From: Haliea sp.
GTDB taxonomy: Bacteria > Pseudomonadota > Gammaproteobacteria > Pseudomonadales > Halieaceae
DNA: 26,874 nucleotides
NCBI GenBank assembly: GCA_016704305.1
Contig: JADJAL010000052.1
Location: forward strand, 1 to 26,874
Direction of reading: 5' to 3'
Both the position numbers and the translations under genes were made by a program. The notes beneath the pieces are model-generated. The model did no database searches. It saw only the letters and a program-made list of their open reading frames with translations, and was not told the origin of the DNA. This document shows, one piece after another, positions 19,278 through 26,874 of this stretch (position 1 is its first letter; every line of letters starts with the position of its first letter).

Positions 19278-20035
19278 ATGAAAAAGATACTCGAAGGCAT
19301 CGCACTCGTGCTTGCACTGTTGACTCCTGGGCCTCAGTTGGCCGGCGTGGCGGTTCTACAAGGAGATCCGCAACGCGCAGCGGGACCCGCTGGTGTGGGA
19401 GGGGCTATCAGTGCCCTGGAGTCACAGACCCGAAATAATCACCGCCCCGGGCGAAGGTATGGTCTTTGTCGGCAGCTCCAGTATCCGTCTGGCCTGGGAC
19501 ACACTCGCGAAGGACATGGCTCCCATTGGGGGAGTCATACAACATGGCTTCGGCGGTGCGAAAGCTGAATGATGTCGTGCATTACGCCAAGCGGCTGGTG
19601 AATGCCTACCAGCCACGCGCGGTGGTGGTGTTTGCCGGCTCCAATGACCCTCACCCCGGCGAAGAGGCAAAGACACCGGAGCAACTGTGGCGAGCTACCC
19701 GGGCGTTTGTCGCCGCCACCGTGCGAGCGGACCAGCCCGCAGTGCCGATCTACTTCATCGGCATTACGCCGTCGCCGATGCGCTGGTCGGTCCTGGCCGA
19801 TCGCCCAATCCCACCAATGCGCTGATAGCAAAGTGGTCTGAAAGTCCGACCCCAACTTGCATGTCATTGATACCTCAGGTGGCCTGATGGGGCGTGATGG
19901 CGAACCCGATCCCGACAATTATCGCTTCGACGGGCTGCATCTCAGTACGCAGGGCTATAGCGTCTGGCGCGACATCATACGCCCGCGTTTGCTGGATGAG
20001 TTGGAGGCGCCGCACAAATCGAAAGCGTTAAAGAG
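19278..20035 (+). CDS. SGNH/GDSL-family hydrolase
   Basis: This is a hydrolase of the SGNH (GDSL-like) superfamily, acting on ester or acetyl groups, of about 250 residues. ATG 19278 starts a membrane-anchor-like segment (MKKILEGIALVLALLTPG). One shift later the sequence reads AWRFYKEIRNAQRDPLVWEG. The family blocks are visible: block I as VFVGSSSIRLWDTL (about 19,465) with the nucleophile Ser, block II as GFGGAKLND (about 19,545), block III as VVVFAGSNDPHPGEE (about 19,625) with the oxyanion Asn, and block V as RFDGLHLSTQGYSVW (about 19,925) with the catalytic Asp and His. Frames change near 19,345, 19,450-19,500, 19,550 and 19,805. The frame runs on to 20120 with unconvincing residues, while the downstream PQQ dehydrogenase already begins near 20,044. 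Confidence 0.85.
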
Positions 20036-20043
20036 CCGGAGTT

Positions 20044-21078
20044 GCCACCACGACAATTACCGACCAGCTCCAGATGCCCTGGAGTTTCGCGTTCATGCCC
20101 GGTGGCGACATCCTGAGTGACGGAGCGTGGTGGCACGCTGCAGCGGCGGCTGAATCCTACCGACCGGCCAGCTCGCGCCGATAACGGGTGTGCCGGACGT
20201 GTTCCGCGAGGGGCAGGGCGGCCTTCTGGATGTCGCCTTGCACCCGGACTTTGTGCTGCAGCAAGCCTGGGTTTTACCTGACCCTGTTCGGTTCCGCTGG
20301 GCCCGGGTCGCTCGACCACGCGTTTTAACGCGTGCGCTGTTGACGGTGACGCACTGCGCAACTACCTCGAAGTACTTTACACCACTGAACCGTTGCAAGA
20401 CACAAAAAGCACTATGGCGGTCGTTTATTGTTTCAGTGGCGAGCATCTGTACATGACCATGGGCGAAGCGCGCAGCCATGGGGAACTGGCGCAACGCGCC
20501 TGGATAACGCGACCTGGGCAAGGTGTTGCGCTTTTTGCTGATGGCTCTGTCCCGGCGGACCAATCCCTTTGTCGACACCCCGGGCGCCCACCCGCGATCT
20601 ACCACCTACGGGCATCCCAATCCCCAGGACTCGCCCGGCACCCCGTCACTGGCGAACTCCGGGTGTCGGAACACGGACCGCAGGGCGGTGACAGGCTGAA
20701 CCATCTCGTACCTGGCGCCAACTACGGCTGGCCGGTTAGTACCCCTGGTGAAGAATACGGCGGCGGCAAAGTCGGCGTGGGCACCGGCCGGGAGGGCATG
20801 GAACAACCGGCTTACTACTACGTGCCGTCCATCGCTACCGCCGGACTGGCCTTTTACCAGGGCGCGCGCTTTCCCGATTGGAACGGCAGCGCCTTTATCG
20901 GGGCGCTGCGCGCGCTGCATCTCAATCGCCTGAGCTTTGATCCGGACGGGAAGGTGACGGAACACCGGTTGTTGTCGGACCTCAACCTGCGTCTGCGGGA
21001 TCTAAGCAGGGGCCGGACGATGATCTTTATCTTTTGAGTGAACAGGGATCCCTGATTCGGCTGCACCCGGCAGACTAG
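20044..21078 (+). CDS. PQQ-dependent sugar (aldose) dehydrogenase
   Basis: This is a soluble beta-propeller quinoprotein of the aldose-sugar/glucose-sorbosone dehydrogenase family, about 345 residues. It begins TTTITDQLQMPWSFAFMPGG, then VTERGGTLQRRLNP and VFREGQGGLLDVALHPDF (about 20,200-20,250). The middle shows GEARSH, then LGKVLRLLADGS-like sequence, and a HRNPQGLA-type segment. The end shows SEHGPQGGDRLNHLVPGANY, then GWPVSTPGEEY, AYYYVPSIATAGLAFYQGAR and IRLHPAD before TAG 21076-21078. Family members oxidise aldoses in the periplasm with PQQ and calcium. EHGPxGGDELN is usual; here the Glu reads Arg. No start codon or signal peptide separates it from the SGNH gene. Frames change near 20,115, 20,260-20,340, 20,500, 20,600 and 21,010. 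Confidence 0.85.
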
Positions 21079-21119
21079 CTGTCGGGGTCGATTCAACACC
21101 AATGCGTGAGTATATCCCC

Positions 21120-21143
21120 GCAGACTAATAGGGTGTAGTCTGC
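21120..21143. promoter_or_regulatory. Perfect palindrome upstream of the P450 gene
   Basis: GCAGACTA (21120-21127) and TAGTCTGC (21136-21143) form a perfect 8-base inverted repeat with an 8-base spacer, 91 bases before the P450 start. No T run follows, so an operator is more likely than a terminator of the preceding gene, though a stem is also possible. Confidence 0.45.
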
Positions 21144-21234
21144 TCCGATCAACGGTTAATCTGCCTGATTGTTGAGTTGCCGCGCCACGTCCCTCAACCC
21201 GAATTGAATGTCAACATCACGCGAGGAGCAAAGC

Positions 21235-22461
21235 ATGGCTGGCTGCCCACATTTTGATCTCACAGCACCGGAAACCTACCAGGGCGGTGTCCCGCGCGAT
21301 GTGTTCAAGTGCTGCGCAACGAACAGCCACTCTACTGGCATGATGACCCGGAGACAGACACCGGGTTTCGGGCGGTGACGCGGCAGAAGGACCTGGATTT
21401 CATCTCCAGAACCCGCTGCTGTTCTCCTCGGCGGAAAGGAGCTGCCTGCCCTGGGAGTCCGCGCAGGACCGGGTAGTGCTGATGCGCCAGCAGTTGATCA
21501 ATATGGACCCGCCCCAGCACCTGAAGTACCGCCGCCTCGTGCGCAATGCATTCACGCCCAAAAAGTCGACAGCTACGAGGCCCGCTTTCGCCAGATTGCG
21601 CGCAATATCGTCGACAAGGCGGTGGCCGGTGGCGAGTGCGAATTCGTGGAAGAGATCGCGGCCGAGCTGCCGCTGATTGCAATCTGCAGGTTGATGGGAG
21701 TACCGATTGATCGTCGACAGCACCTGTTCGAATTGACCAATATCATGCTGGGTATGACCGACCCGGAGCTTTCAACGTCCGAGGCGGACGGTGAGAATGC
21801 GATGGCCCATATGTTCTTCCTCGCCCACGAACTGGCGCTCGCGCATCGCGACAATCCGCAGGACGATATCGTGCATGTCCTGCCCAACGGTACCGTTGAG
21901 GACGAACCACTCACCGATGAGGAGTTCTGCCACTTTTTCCTGATGCTGATGGTGGCGGGTAATAAAACCGACGCGCACGGTGACGTCGCAAGGCATGCGA
22001 CTGTTGATGAGACATCCCGAGCACCACCAGATGCTGGTGGACAACCCGGAACTGTTGGAGGGCGCTATCGAGGAAGTGTTGCGGTTTTGATCCGGCGATC
22101 ATCGCGTTTCGCCGCACCGCCACAGCCGATGTTGAGCTGAGTGGCCAGCTGATCAAAAAGGCGATAAAGGTCAACATGTACTGCAGCGGTGAATTCCGAT
22201 GAGGACGTATTCAGCGATGTCGATACGCTTTGATATCACGCGTGCGCAGCGCGAGGATGTGAAGAACAATCACCGCGCATTTGGCATCGGCGAGCATTTC
22301 TGCATGGGATCTCATCTGGCGCGACTGGAACTGAAAGTGATCTTCGAGGAAATCCTCAAACGTATCCGCAACCCGCGCTTCAGCGGCGATGTCAATTGGC
22401 TGCGCTCCAGCTTTATTCATGGCATTAAAAAATGCCGATAGCGTTTGATGTGGTCTCTTAG
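21235..22461 (+). CDS. Cytochrome P450
   Basis: This heme-thiolate monooxygenase has about 408 residues, normal for bacterial class I P450s. ATG 21235 has GAGGAG at 21223-21228. Recognisable parts, in order: INMDPPQHLKYRRLVRNAFT (about 21,500-21,560), ECEFVEEIAAELPLIAICRL, and MGVPIDRRQHLFELTNIMLG. Then come the I-helix LMVAGNKT (about 21,945), the K-helix GAIEEVLRFDPAIIAFRRTA in shifted frames (about 22,060-22,110), and the heme-binding loop FGIGEHFCMGSHLARLEL (about 22,280), whose Cys ligates iron. It ends MPIAFDVVS at TAG 22459-22461. The layout resembles bacterial P450s acting on steroids, terpenes or fatty acids (CYP125/142-like); this subfamily call is a guess. The I-helix normally reads AGNETTR. 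Electrons would come from a ferredoxin and reductase, not seen nearby. Frames change near 21,310, 21,410, 21,565, 21,975, 22,085, 22,180-22,230 and 22,432. Confidence 0.9.
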
Positions 22462-22560
22462 TCTTGAAGAACAGGATTAGCTGAAGTGAGAGCGGGCTGG
22501 TAGGGCTAATGGCGCCCACTGAAGGTCGATATTGGCACTGAGGTGTTTTAGCTTCTATGG

Positions 22561-22633
22561 CCCGTCGGGACCGTGCGAGGCAGGACGCCGAGCCCGAGCC
22601 CCCATGGATGGGTTCACGGCGTGTCCCGGCGGG
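22561..22633. repeat. Imperfect hairpin, REP-like intergenic element
   Basis: The outer arms CCCGTCGGGA (22561-22570) and TCCCGGCGGG (22624-22633) pair with one mismatch. Inner arms also pair: GGACGCCG (22583-22590) with CGGCGTGTCC (22617-22626), and GAGCCC with GGGTTC around a CCATGGATG centre. It lies between the stop codons of the convergent P450 and TetR genes. From memory, similar GC-rich hairpins with a CATGGATGG core recur between genes in marine gammaproteobacteria; the window has one copy, so this is unproven. It may act as a transcript end. The rest of 22462-22712 shows nothing coding. Confidence 0.5.
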
Positions 22634-22712
22634 CAAAAGCAGGCTGACAAGCCTAGCGACAGTGCCCTTATATTCAGCAGACGCTTTTTACAAATGGTTT
22701 GCGACGATCGTT

Positions 22713-23315
22713 TTAACTCCGAGTGAGCAAAAAAGTGATCGCCTCGCTCAACGCGTCACACTCCAATCGAATCGCCTGTCTGGTCTTGCTCTTCCCGGGA
22801 TTGATTTCATCGACCATGCCGCGCAGCCTCGAAACAACGGGTGACGGGCGATCTCACTTTGCGGCGGCTCCGGATCTTATCCTGGAACAAGCCATCCCAC
22901 AACTGCGAGGTTCGCTTCGCCTAACGCGCTAACTGCTTTTGCCCATTGATACTGGAGGACTCCGTCCTTGCCCGCATTGCGCAAGATGGCGATGCTGACA
23001 CGGTATTCCTTCTTGCTGACCAGTTGCCACACCGTCGATCAACTGCCTGACGCGTTGCTGTAGATCGTCGCCCTCAAGTGTCGTCGCCTCCAGTGTCCGG
23101 GTGAAGTCATCAAAAATATGGTCAATAACCGCCTGCAGCAGGCCATCCTTGTCACCAAAATGGTATTGCAGCACGCCCCAGCTCACCCCGGCCTCTTCGG
23201 CGATGCGATTGGTGTGCGCGGCGTGGAAGCCGTCGCGGTAGATGCAGTCTATGGCGGCCAGGATCGCTTTCTCCCGCGTGGCTTCGCGTTTGGTAGGTTT
23301 GTTCAGTTTGGTCAT
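22713..23315 (-). CDS. TetR-family transcriptional regulator
   Basis: When frames are joined this is a 200-residue TetR repressor, the standard length. ATG 23315 begins MTKLNKPTKREATREKAILA. The N-terminal helix-turn-helix reads CIYRDGFHAAHTNRIAEEAG, then VSWGVLQYHFGDKDGLLQAV (residues about 25-65). The ligand-binding part continues in shifted frames, for example EYRVS, AILRNAGKDG, and the last helices RGMVDEINPGKSKTRQAIRL, ECDALSEAITFLLTRS, ending at TAA 22713-22715. Frames change near 23,025, 22,960 and 22,880. It is divergent from the unknown gene at 23452 and convergent with the P450. TetR proteins usually repress themselves and a divergent neighbour; the palindrome at 23374-23387 is a candidate site. 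The ligand is unknown. Confidence 0.85.
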
Positions 23316-23373
23316 GGCCGATTCCGGGCTTGCAGAAGGTGCGAAGGGGTGTTGCAGATCTTCAGACTTTAAA

Positions 23374-23406
23374 ATAGTGACAACTATAAAACAATGACTA
23401 TATATT
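23374..23406 (+). promoter_or_regulatory. Candidate promoter with overlapping TetR operator
   Basis: ATAGT (23374-23378) and ACTAT (23383-23387) form a short palindrome with a 4-base spacer, and ACTAT recurs at 23397-23401. GTGACA (23377-23382) and TATATT (23401-23406), 18 bases apart, form a plausible promoter for the plus-strand gene starting at 23452. The palindrome overlaps the -35 element, a typical position for repression by the divergent TetR. The A+T-rich character contrasts with the surrounding GC-rich sequence. Confidence 0.45.
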
Positions 23407-23451
23407 GCCGGTACCGCAAGCCGTCCACGTTACAACCAGCAGGCGAGAACT

Positions 23452-24698
23452 TTGAGCGATAAAAATTTGAGTGAATTCAGCCGACTTCAGTTGGCCCAAT
23501 TGGGGCGCGAGTACATGCTCTGTGCCCAGTTCAACAGCAGGACAGGTTACGCTGCCCTGCGTATCAACCATGGCGATGAGGCCTGCAAGGATGTCGCCAT
23601 CGCCAACTGGATGGGAGCAGGCCCGGTGTACACCCGCCGCATGCAGAAGGCGATGGGTTTCGCCGGAGGCAGCGATGTCGCCACCATTTTCAAAGGCCTG
23701 CAACTGGAGTGCGGCTTTACCCATCAGTATTTTGACGTGCACTTTGCCGTGACAGCGGCGGATAGCGGGCGCTTCTGGCTCAACAGTTGCGGGGCGCTGC
23801 TGGAGACCGAGCCGCGCGGCGCCGACGCGGTCAAGGTGATGTGTCACGATATCGAGGATCCCACCTTCAACGCCACTGCCGTTGCCACCAATGCGCGCGC
23901 CCGTATGACGCCGGTGCATCGGCCGCCGCGCGTGCCGGCTGATCGCGCGCCGCACTGTGAGTGGACGGTGTTTATCGATCCGGCTGCGGAAGAAATTCTA
24001 GAGCCTGAAATCACCAAGGTAATGAGCAGCACGCGGCTCGCCAGTATCGGCATTACACGCCCGCAGGGCCTCAGCCAGGCGGCCCTCGACGGATTACTCC
24101 GGTCCGCTGTTCGAACTGTTCCAGCTGGAGCAACTGTCCCATGCGGCGCTGGTGGTGGTGTGCAGGGAGCTGGCGGTGCAGGTGCACCTGTTGATTGGTG
24201 GTCTTATGTATTCGGTCGCGCAGCGCGGCGATGCTGCGGCGCTCGCTGTCGGCGAATTCCAGATGACTGGCAGCAGTTGGGTGATGAGCAATCGGTTGAG
24301 CGACTGGCTGGGGTGCAGGGATACCGGCATTGACGGGATTGTCGCGGTGCTCAACATCCATCCGGCCTTCCAGCCATGTGAATACTGGTCCGTCCAGTTG
24401 ACACGGTTGTCGCCGCACAGTGTGCTGTTTGAATTGCTGGAATGTCCGGCGGCAGAGGAGGCGCTGCACTACGGTTAGTGCGCTATTGGCGCGAGGGATG
24501 GTCGGTGGGCTGGACGGCCTGGTAAGGGGTCGATCGCCGGGCGCGCATCCTGCAACGCGACAGCGCTCGGCTGCGCCGGAAATCGCCATCGATGGAATCC
24601 GGCAGCGCGATTGAGGAGCCGCTCGCGGTACAGGTAGCGAAAGGGACGGTGCTGTATCTAAAACGGCTCAGGACTACATCCAGTTGTTGCAGGTGTGA
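23452..24698 (+). CDS. Conserved-looking protein of unknown function, about 415 residues
   Basis: I do not recognise the family. A TTG at 23452 (possibly a damaged ATG) follows AGGCGAG at 23441-23447 and opens MSDKNLSEFSRLQLAQLGRE. The first 210 residues read in one frame, with notable Cys/His positions: LQLECGFTHQYFDVHFAV, RFWLNSCGALLETEPRG, VKVMCHDIEDPTFNATAV and HCEWTVFID. After a shift near 24,090 it continues as HAALVVVCRELAVQVHLLIG, GEFQMTGSSWVMSNRL, then IHPAFQPCEYW. It ends VAKGTVLYLKTAQDYIQLLQ plus V before TGA 24696-24698. No signal peptide or membrane segment is seen, so it is likely cytoplasmic. The internal organisation (two parts of about 200 residues) and the spaced Cys/His suggest an enzyme or ligand-binding protein, but this is only an impression. 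The divergent TetR probably controls it. Confidence 0.75.
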
Positions 24699-24734
24699 CC
24701 GGCGCGACTATGCCCTCGGGGGCTGAGGTGAGGC

Positions 24735-26330
24735 ATGAAATCACGAAGAGTATTTTGGTTCGGGATGAGTGCGTGGGTCAACCTGGCGTTCTGCCAGCCT
24801 CCTCGGGGTGCCCCGAAAGCGCGCCTCCGGCAACCTACTCGCCAGGTGGTTTGGTCACGCTGCACAGGGACGCCGGGAATCCCGCTCAGTTGACTCCGCG
24901 GTCCTGTAACGCGAGAACACCACTGGCGGGGCGGCGGGCGGCCTACCGCCGCTCCACGGCCCCGGTGACGAGGGGTCCCCGACAATAAGCAACCTTGTTT
25001 CACCACCGGTCTGGCGAAAGGGAACAGCAATCTGCATGCCTATGCTATCGACGGCTCCGCGCTGTGGCATGCCGAGCCCTGGACCAGCGCGCGGGACGGT
25101 GTCGACCCCTGTACCCTCCTGTCCAGCCCGATCGTCGATACCCGTGGCGATATCTATCTCAGCGAGTGCAACCAGCTGTTCGCCTTCCGGCCCGGCGGTG
25201 AATTGAAATGGGTTGTCGAACTGCCGCCGCTGCAACCGGGCGACTACAAAAGATTCGCGGCGGGCGATCACGCGGTCAATGCCTTTACCACGGCAGCGTT
25301 CACTGCCGCGGAGTCTGTTGGGGGTGACCAACTTTGGCGACCAGCTGCTGATTACCCGACCGCGACACCGGTAAAACGCTGAATCGGGCCTATCGCCTGC
25401 CGGGGAACGCTGGCACCCTATGCCAGCGCCGAACCCATGCCGGACATTGGCGCAGGGGAACGGATTGATGGACCCGAATTTCAGGGAGTGGGCCTGGCAG
25501 TTGATTTTGGCGGCAGCGCGTTCCGCCAACACGCCGGCAGTGGCGACCAACGGCAGGATTTACGTTGTTGGCAGTGGTGCTCGATAAAGGAGTAGGAGCT
25601 TTACGCACTGGATGTGCTGCCAACGGCAACCGGCACGTTGGTGCAGGAGGCATTTGTCACGGCGATTGGCCTGGGCGGTGGCTCCAGTCCCGCGCTCTCA
25701 CCGCACCGAGGACCAAGTGTATGTCAGCGATGAAGAAGGGTGGTTCTACGCCATTGACGCCAAAACGGGTGTAAACAACTGGAAAGTGAAAACGCAGGCG
25801 GCGGCCGGTGCCGCGGCGGTTGGAACCGACGGCACGATCTCTACGCACTGCAGGCGCGCGCGCCGGCCGTGGTAACGATCAGCCCGACGGGCGAAATTCT
25901 GTGGCAGAGTGATTTCTCGGTATAATGGCTCGCCCTTGCCGTCTTCCCTGCTGTTTAGCGACCCCGTCGCCGCTGGCAACTGGTAACCCGACGAGTCACC
26001 TCCGACGCTGTGCTGGTACCGGTCGTGTATGGCTACAACGTGCCGCTGCTGGGATTTACCGCGCCCGTGCAATCGGTGGTCGCCTGCGCTGGATTTACAA
26101 ACCGGTGCGGGCGTTCGCGATGTGGTCGGTTTGCCCAGCGATTCCGAGTGGCATTACCGTCGTGCTCGCCAGTGGCGCGATCCTGAAACAGTGTTGGCGA
26201 CGCGCTGACATCCCCGGTCAGTCCGTTGAAGCCGCTGCTGGATGTGTTGTTGCCGGGCGACCTGGTGATGATGGGCTCCACCGGTGGTGTGCAGGTGGCG
26301 GTGCCGGTCGCGCTGCCGGTTACGGACTAG
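24735..26330 (+). CDS. Exported PQQ-like beta-propeller protein
   Basis: This is a repeat protein of about 530 residues. ATG 24735 has GAGG at 24725-24728, and MKSRRVFWFGMSAWVNLAF looks like the start of a signal peptide. Propeller-type repeats follow: NLHAYAIDGSALWHAEPWTS (about 25,030), SSPIVDTRGDIYLSECNQLF (about 25,120), AVATNGRIYVVGSG-like (about 25,540), SPALSPTEDQVYVSDEEGWF in mixed frames (about 25,690), FYAIDAKTGVNNWKVKTQ and AVGTDGTIYAL-like sequence. The C-terminal part reads VLVPVVYGYNVPLLGFTAPV, then LLDVLLPGDLVMMGSTGGVQ before TAG 26328-26330. These match PQQ-like blades ('G.LYALDA.TG...W'). Without clear PQQ/metal residues it could be a non-enzymatic propeller such as a BamB-like scaffold, or a quinoprotein. 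Frames change many times between 24,790 and 26,200. Confidence 0.75.
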
Positions 26331-26401
26331 CTGAACAGGCAGTTTCTGCATGTGAGCATGCCTTGCGAAGAGTGCGGGCGGGCAGCTCCGGGAAGCACCG
26401 C

Positions 26402-26874
26402 CTACCGTGGCAAAACTGCCCTGGCAAACGCACTCGATGCGCCGCTTCTTGTCGTCAATCGCGGACAATGCGGTGCGGCCGTCCTCGGTGAGGAAGTTAC
26501 AACCGTTGACCATCGTAGCGCCGGCGGCGGCCAGTCGTTCATGCGTGCCGTCGCCGGGATTTTTGACGCCCGTCCAGACATCGAACGGTTTGTCGCTGCA
26601 GTGCTGTTCGGCGCGGATCGCGCGCAAGGTCGCCAGCAGCGGATAGATCTCGCTCTCTTCATGCGACGTGGCCATCCAGCCATCGAAGCGGCAGGCACGG
26701 CGCATCGCCGCAGGTGCGTAGCCGCCAATCATGATCGCTTTGCGGGAACCCGGGTGGCGGGTGACATCTTGACCGGCGGTACTTCGTAATAGCGACCATG
26801 GAACTCGGTCATTTCGCCGCGCAGCAGCAGGTGATCTGGCGACTCGCCACCCGCTTGCCACGGGTGTGAAAATC
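26402..26874 (-). CDS. LLM class flavin-dependent oxidoreductase, C-terminal part
   Basis: This is the C-terminal portion of a luciferase-like (F420/FMN) oxidoreductase; the N-terminus lies beyond the window. On the minus strand the sequence reads KAIMIGGYAPAAMRRACRFD and GWMATSHEESEIYPLLATLR (about 26,740-26,620). PFDVWTGVKNPGDGTHERLA and TMVNGCNFLTEDGR follow, then KKRRIECV; the natural end, FARAVLPR with TAG at 26402-26404, is in a shifted frame. These motifs (GG.SP.A.RRA.R..GW) are typical of bacterial LLM monooxygenases and reductases, which hydroxylate or oxidise diverse small molecules using reduced flavin. It converges on the propeller gene with 71 bases between stops. The substrate is unknown. 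Confidence 0.85.

Noticed and set aside
22557..22844. Plus-strand open frame of 95 codons after the P450
   Set aside because: It covers the hairpin and the antisense of the TetR C-terminus, which reads well on the other strand.
1..26874. CRISPR arrays, tRNA or rRNA genes, insertion sequences
   Set aside because: By eye I found no regularly spaced repeats, clover-leaf sequences, rRNA segments or transposase motifs; a dedicated tRNA or covariance search could still reveal a damaged RNA gene.

Overview
The window looks like the chromosome of a free-living, probably marine gammaproteobacterium of fairly high G+C. This placement is an inference. It rests on gene content: an AddAB-type helicase-nuclease pair, a TonB receptor, an Lpp/OprI-type lipoprotein with L,D-transpeptidases, a P450, an acyl-CoA ligase, PQQ-type dehydrogenases and an LLM flavin oxidoreductase. 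No rRNA, tRNA, CRISPR array or insertion sequence was recognised.

The most important caveat is sequence quality. Nearly every recognisable gene is split among two or three reading frames, while the protein motifs continue smoothly once the frames are joined. This looks like uncorrected single-base indels (many at homopolymers) rather than mass gene decay. Gene spans below therefore run from the first to the last recognisable part of each protein, across frame changes. Exact starts, stops and single-residue oddities should be treated as provisional.

Layout. 1-572 (+): toxin-antitoxin remnants, namely a BrnA-like antitoxin at the window edge, then ccdA and a ccdB cut off after about 18 recognisable residues. 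527-6453 (-): an AddB-like PD-(D/E)XK nuclease and an AddA-like UvrD helicase-nuclease in one operon. 6454-6994: no confident gene, with an extreme poly-G/GC block. 6995-11922 (+): a molybdopterin oxidoreductase, tandem hairpins and a TonB-dependent receptor. 11919-16722: a small exported protein (-), a TonB-receptor remnant, a DUF3047-like exported protein (+), a DUF900 hydrolase lipoprotein (-) and an acyl-CoA synthetase (-). 17000-19220: a cell-envelope module of LysM L,D-transpeptidase (+), alanine-zipper lipoprotein Lpp (-) and a second L,D-transpeptidase (-). 19278-21078 (+): an SGNH hydrolase joined almost directly to a PQQ sugar dehydrogenase. 21235-24698: cytochrome P450 (+), TetR regulator (-) and a divergent conserved protein of unknown function (+). 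24735-26330 (+): a PQQ-like beta-propeller protein. 26402-end (-): an LLM flavin-dependent oxidoreductase.

How the genes may work together. The L,D-transpeptidases plausibly attach the neighbouring Lpp to peptidoglycan. The receptor, molybdoenzyme, P450, acyl-CoA ligase and LLM oxidoreductase are compatible with uptake and oxidation of hydrophobic substrates such as lipids, terpenoids or steroids, but no substrate can be read from the sequence. I found no clearly new system. The best leads are the SGNH/PQQ junction, the TetR plus unknown-protein locus with its candidate operator, the Lpp/L,D-transpeptidase cluster, and the ccdB/addA junction.
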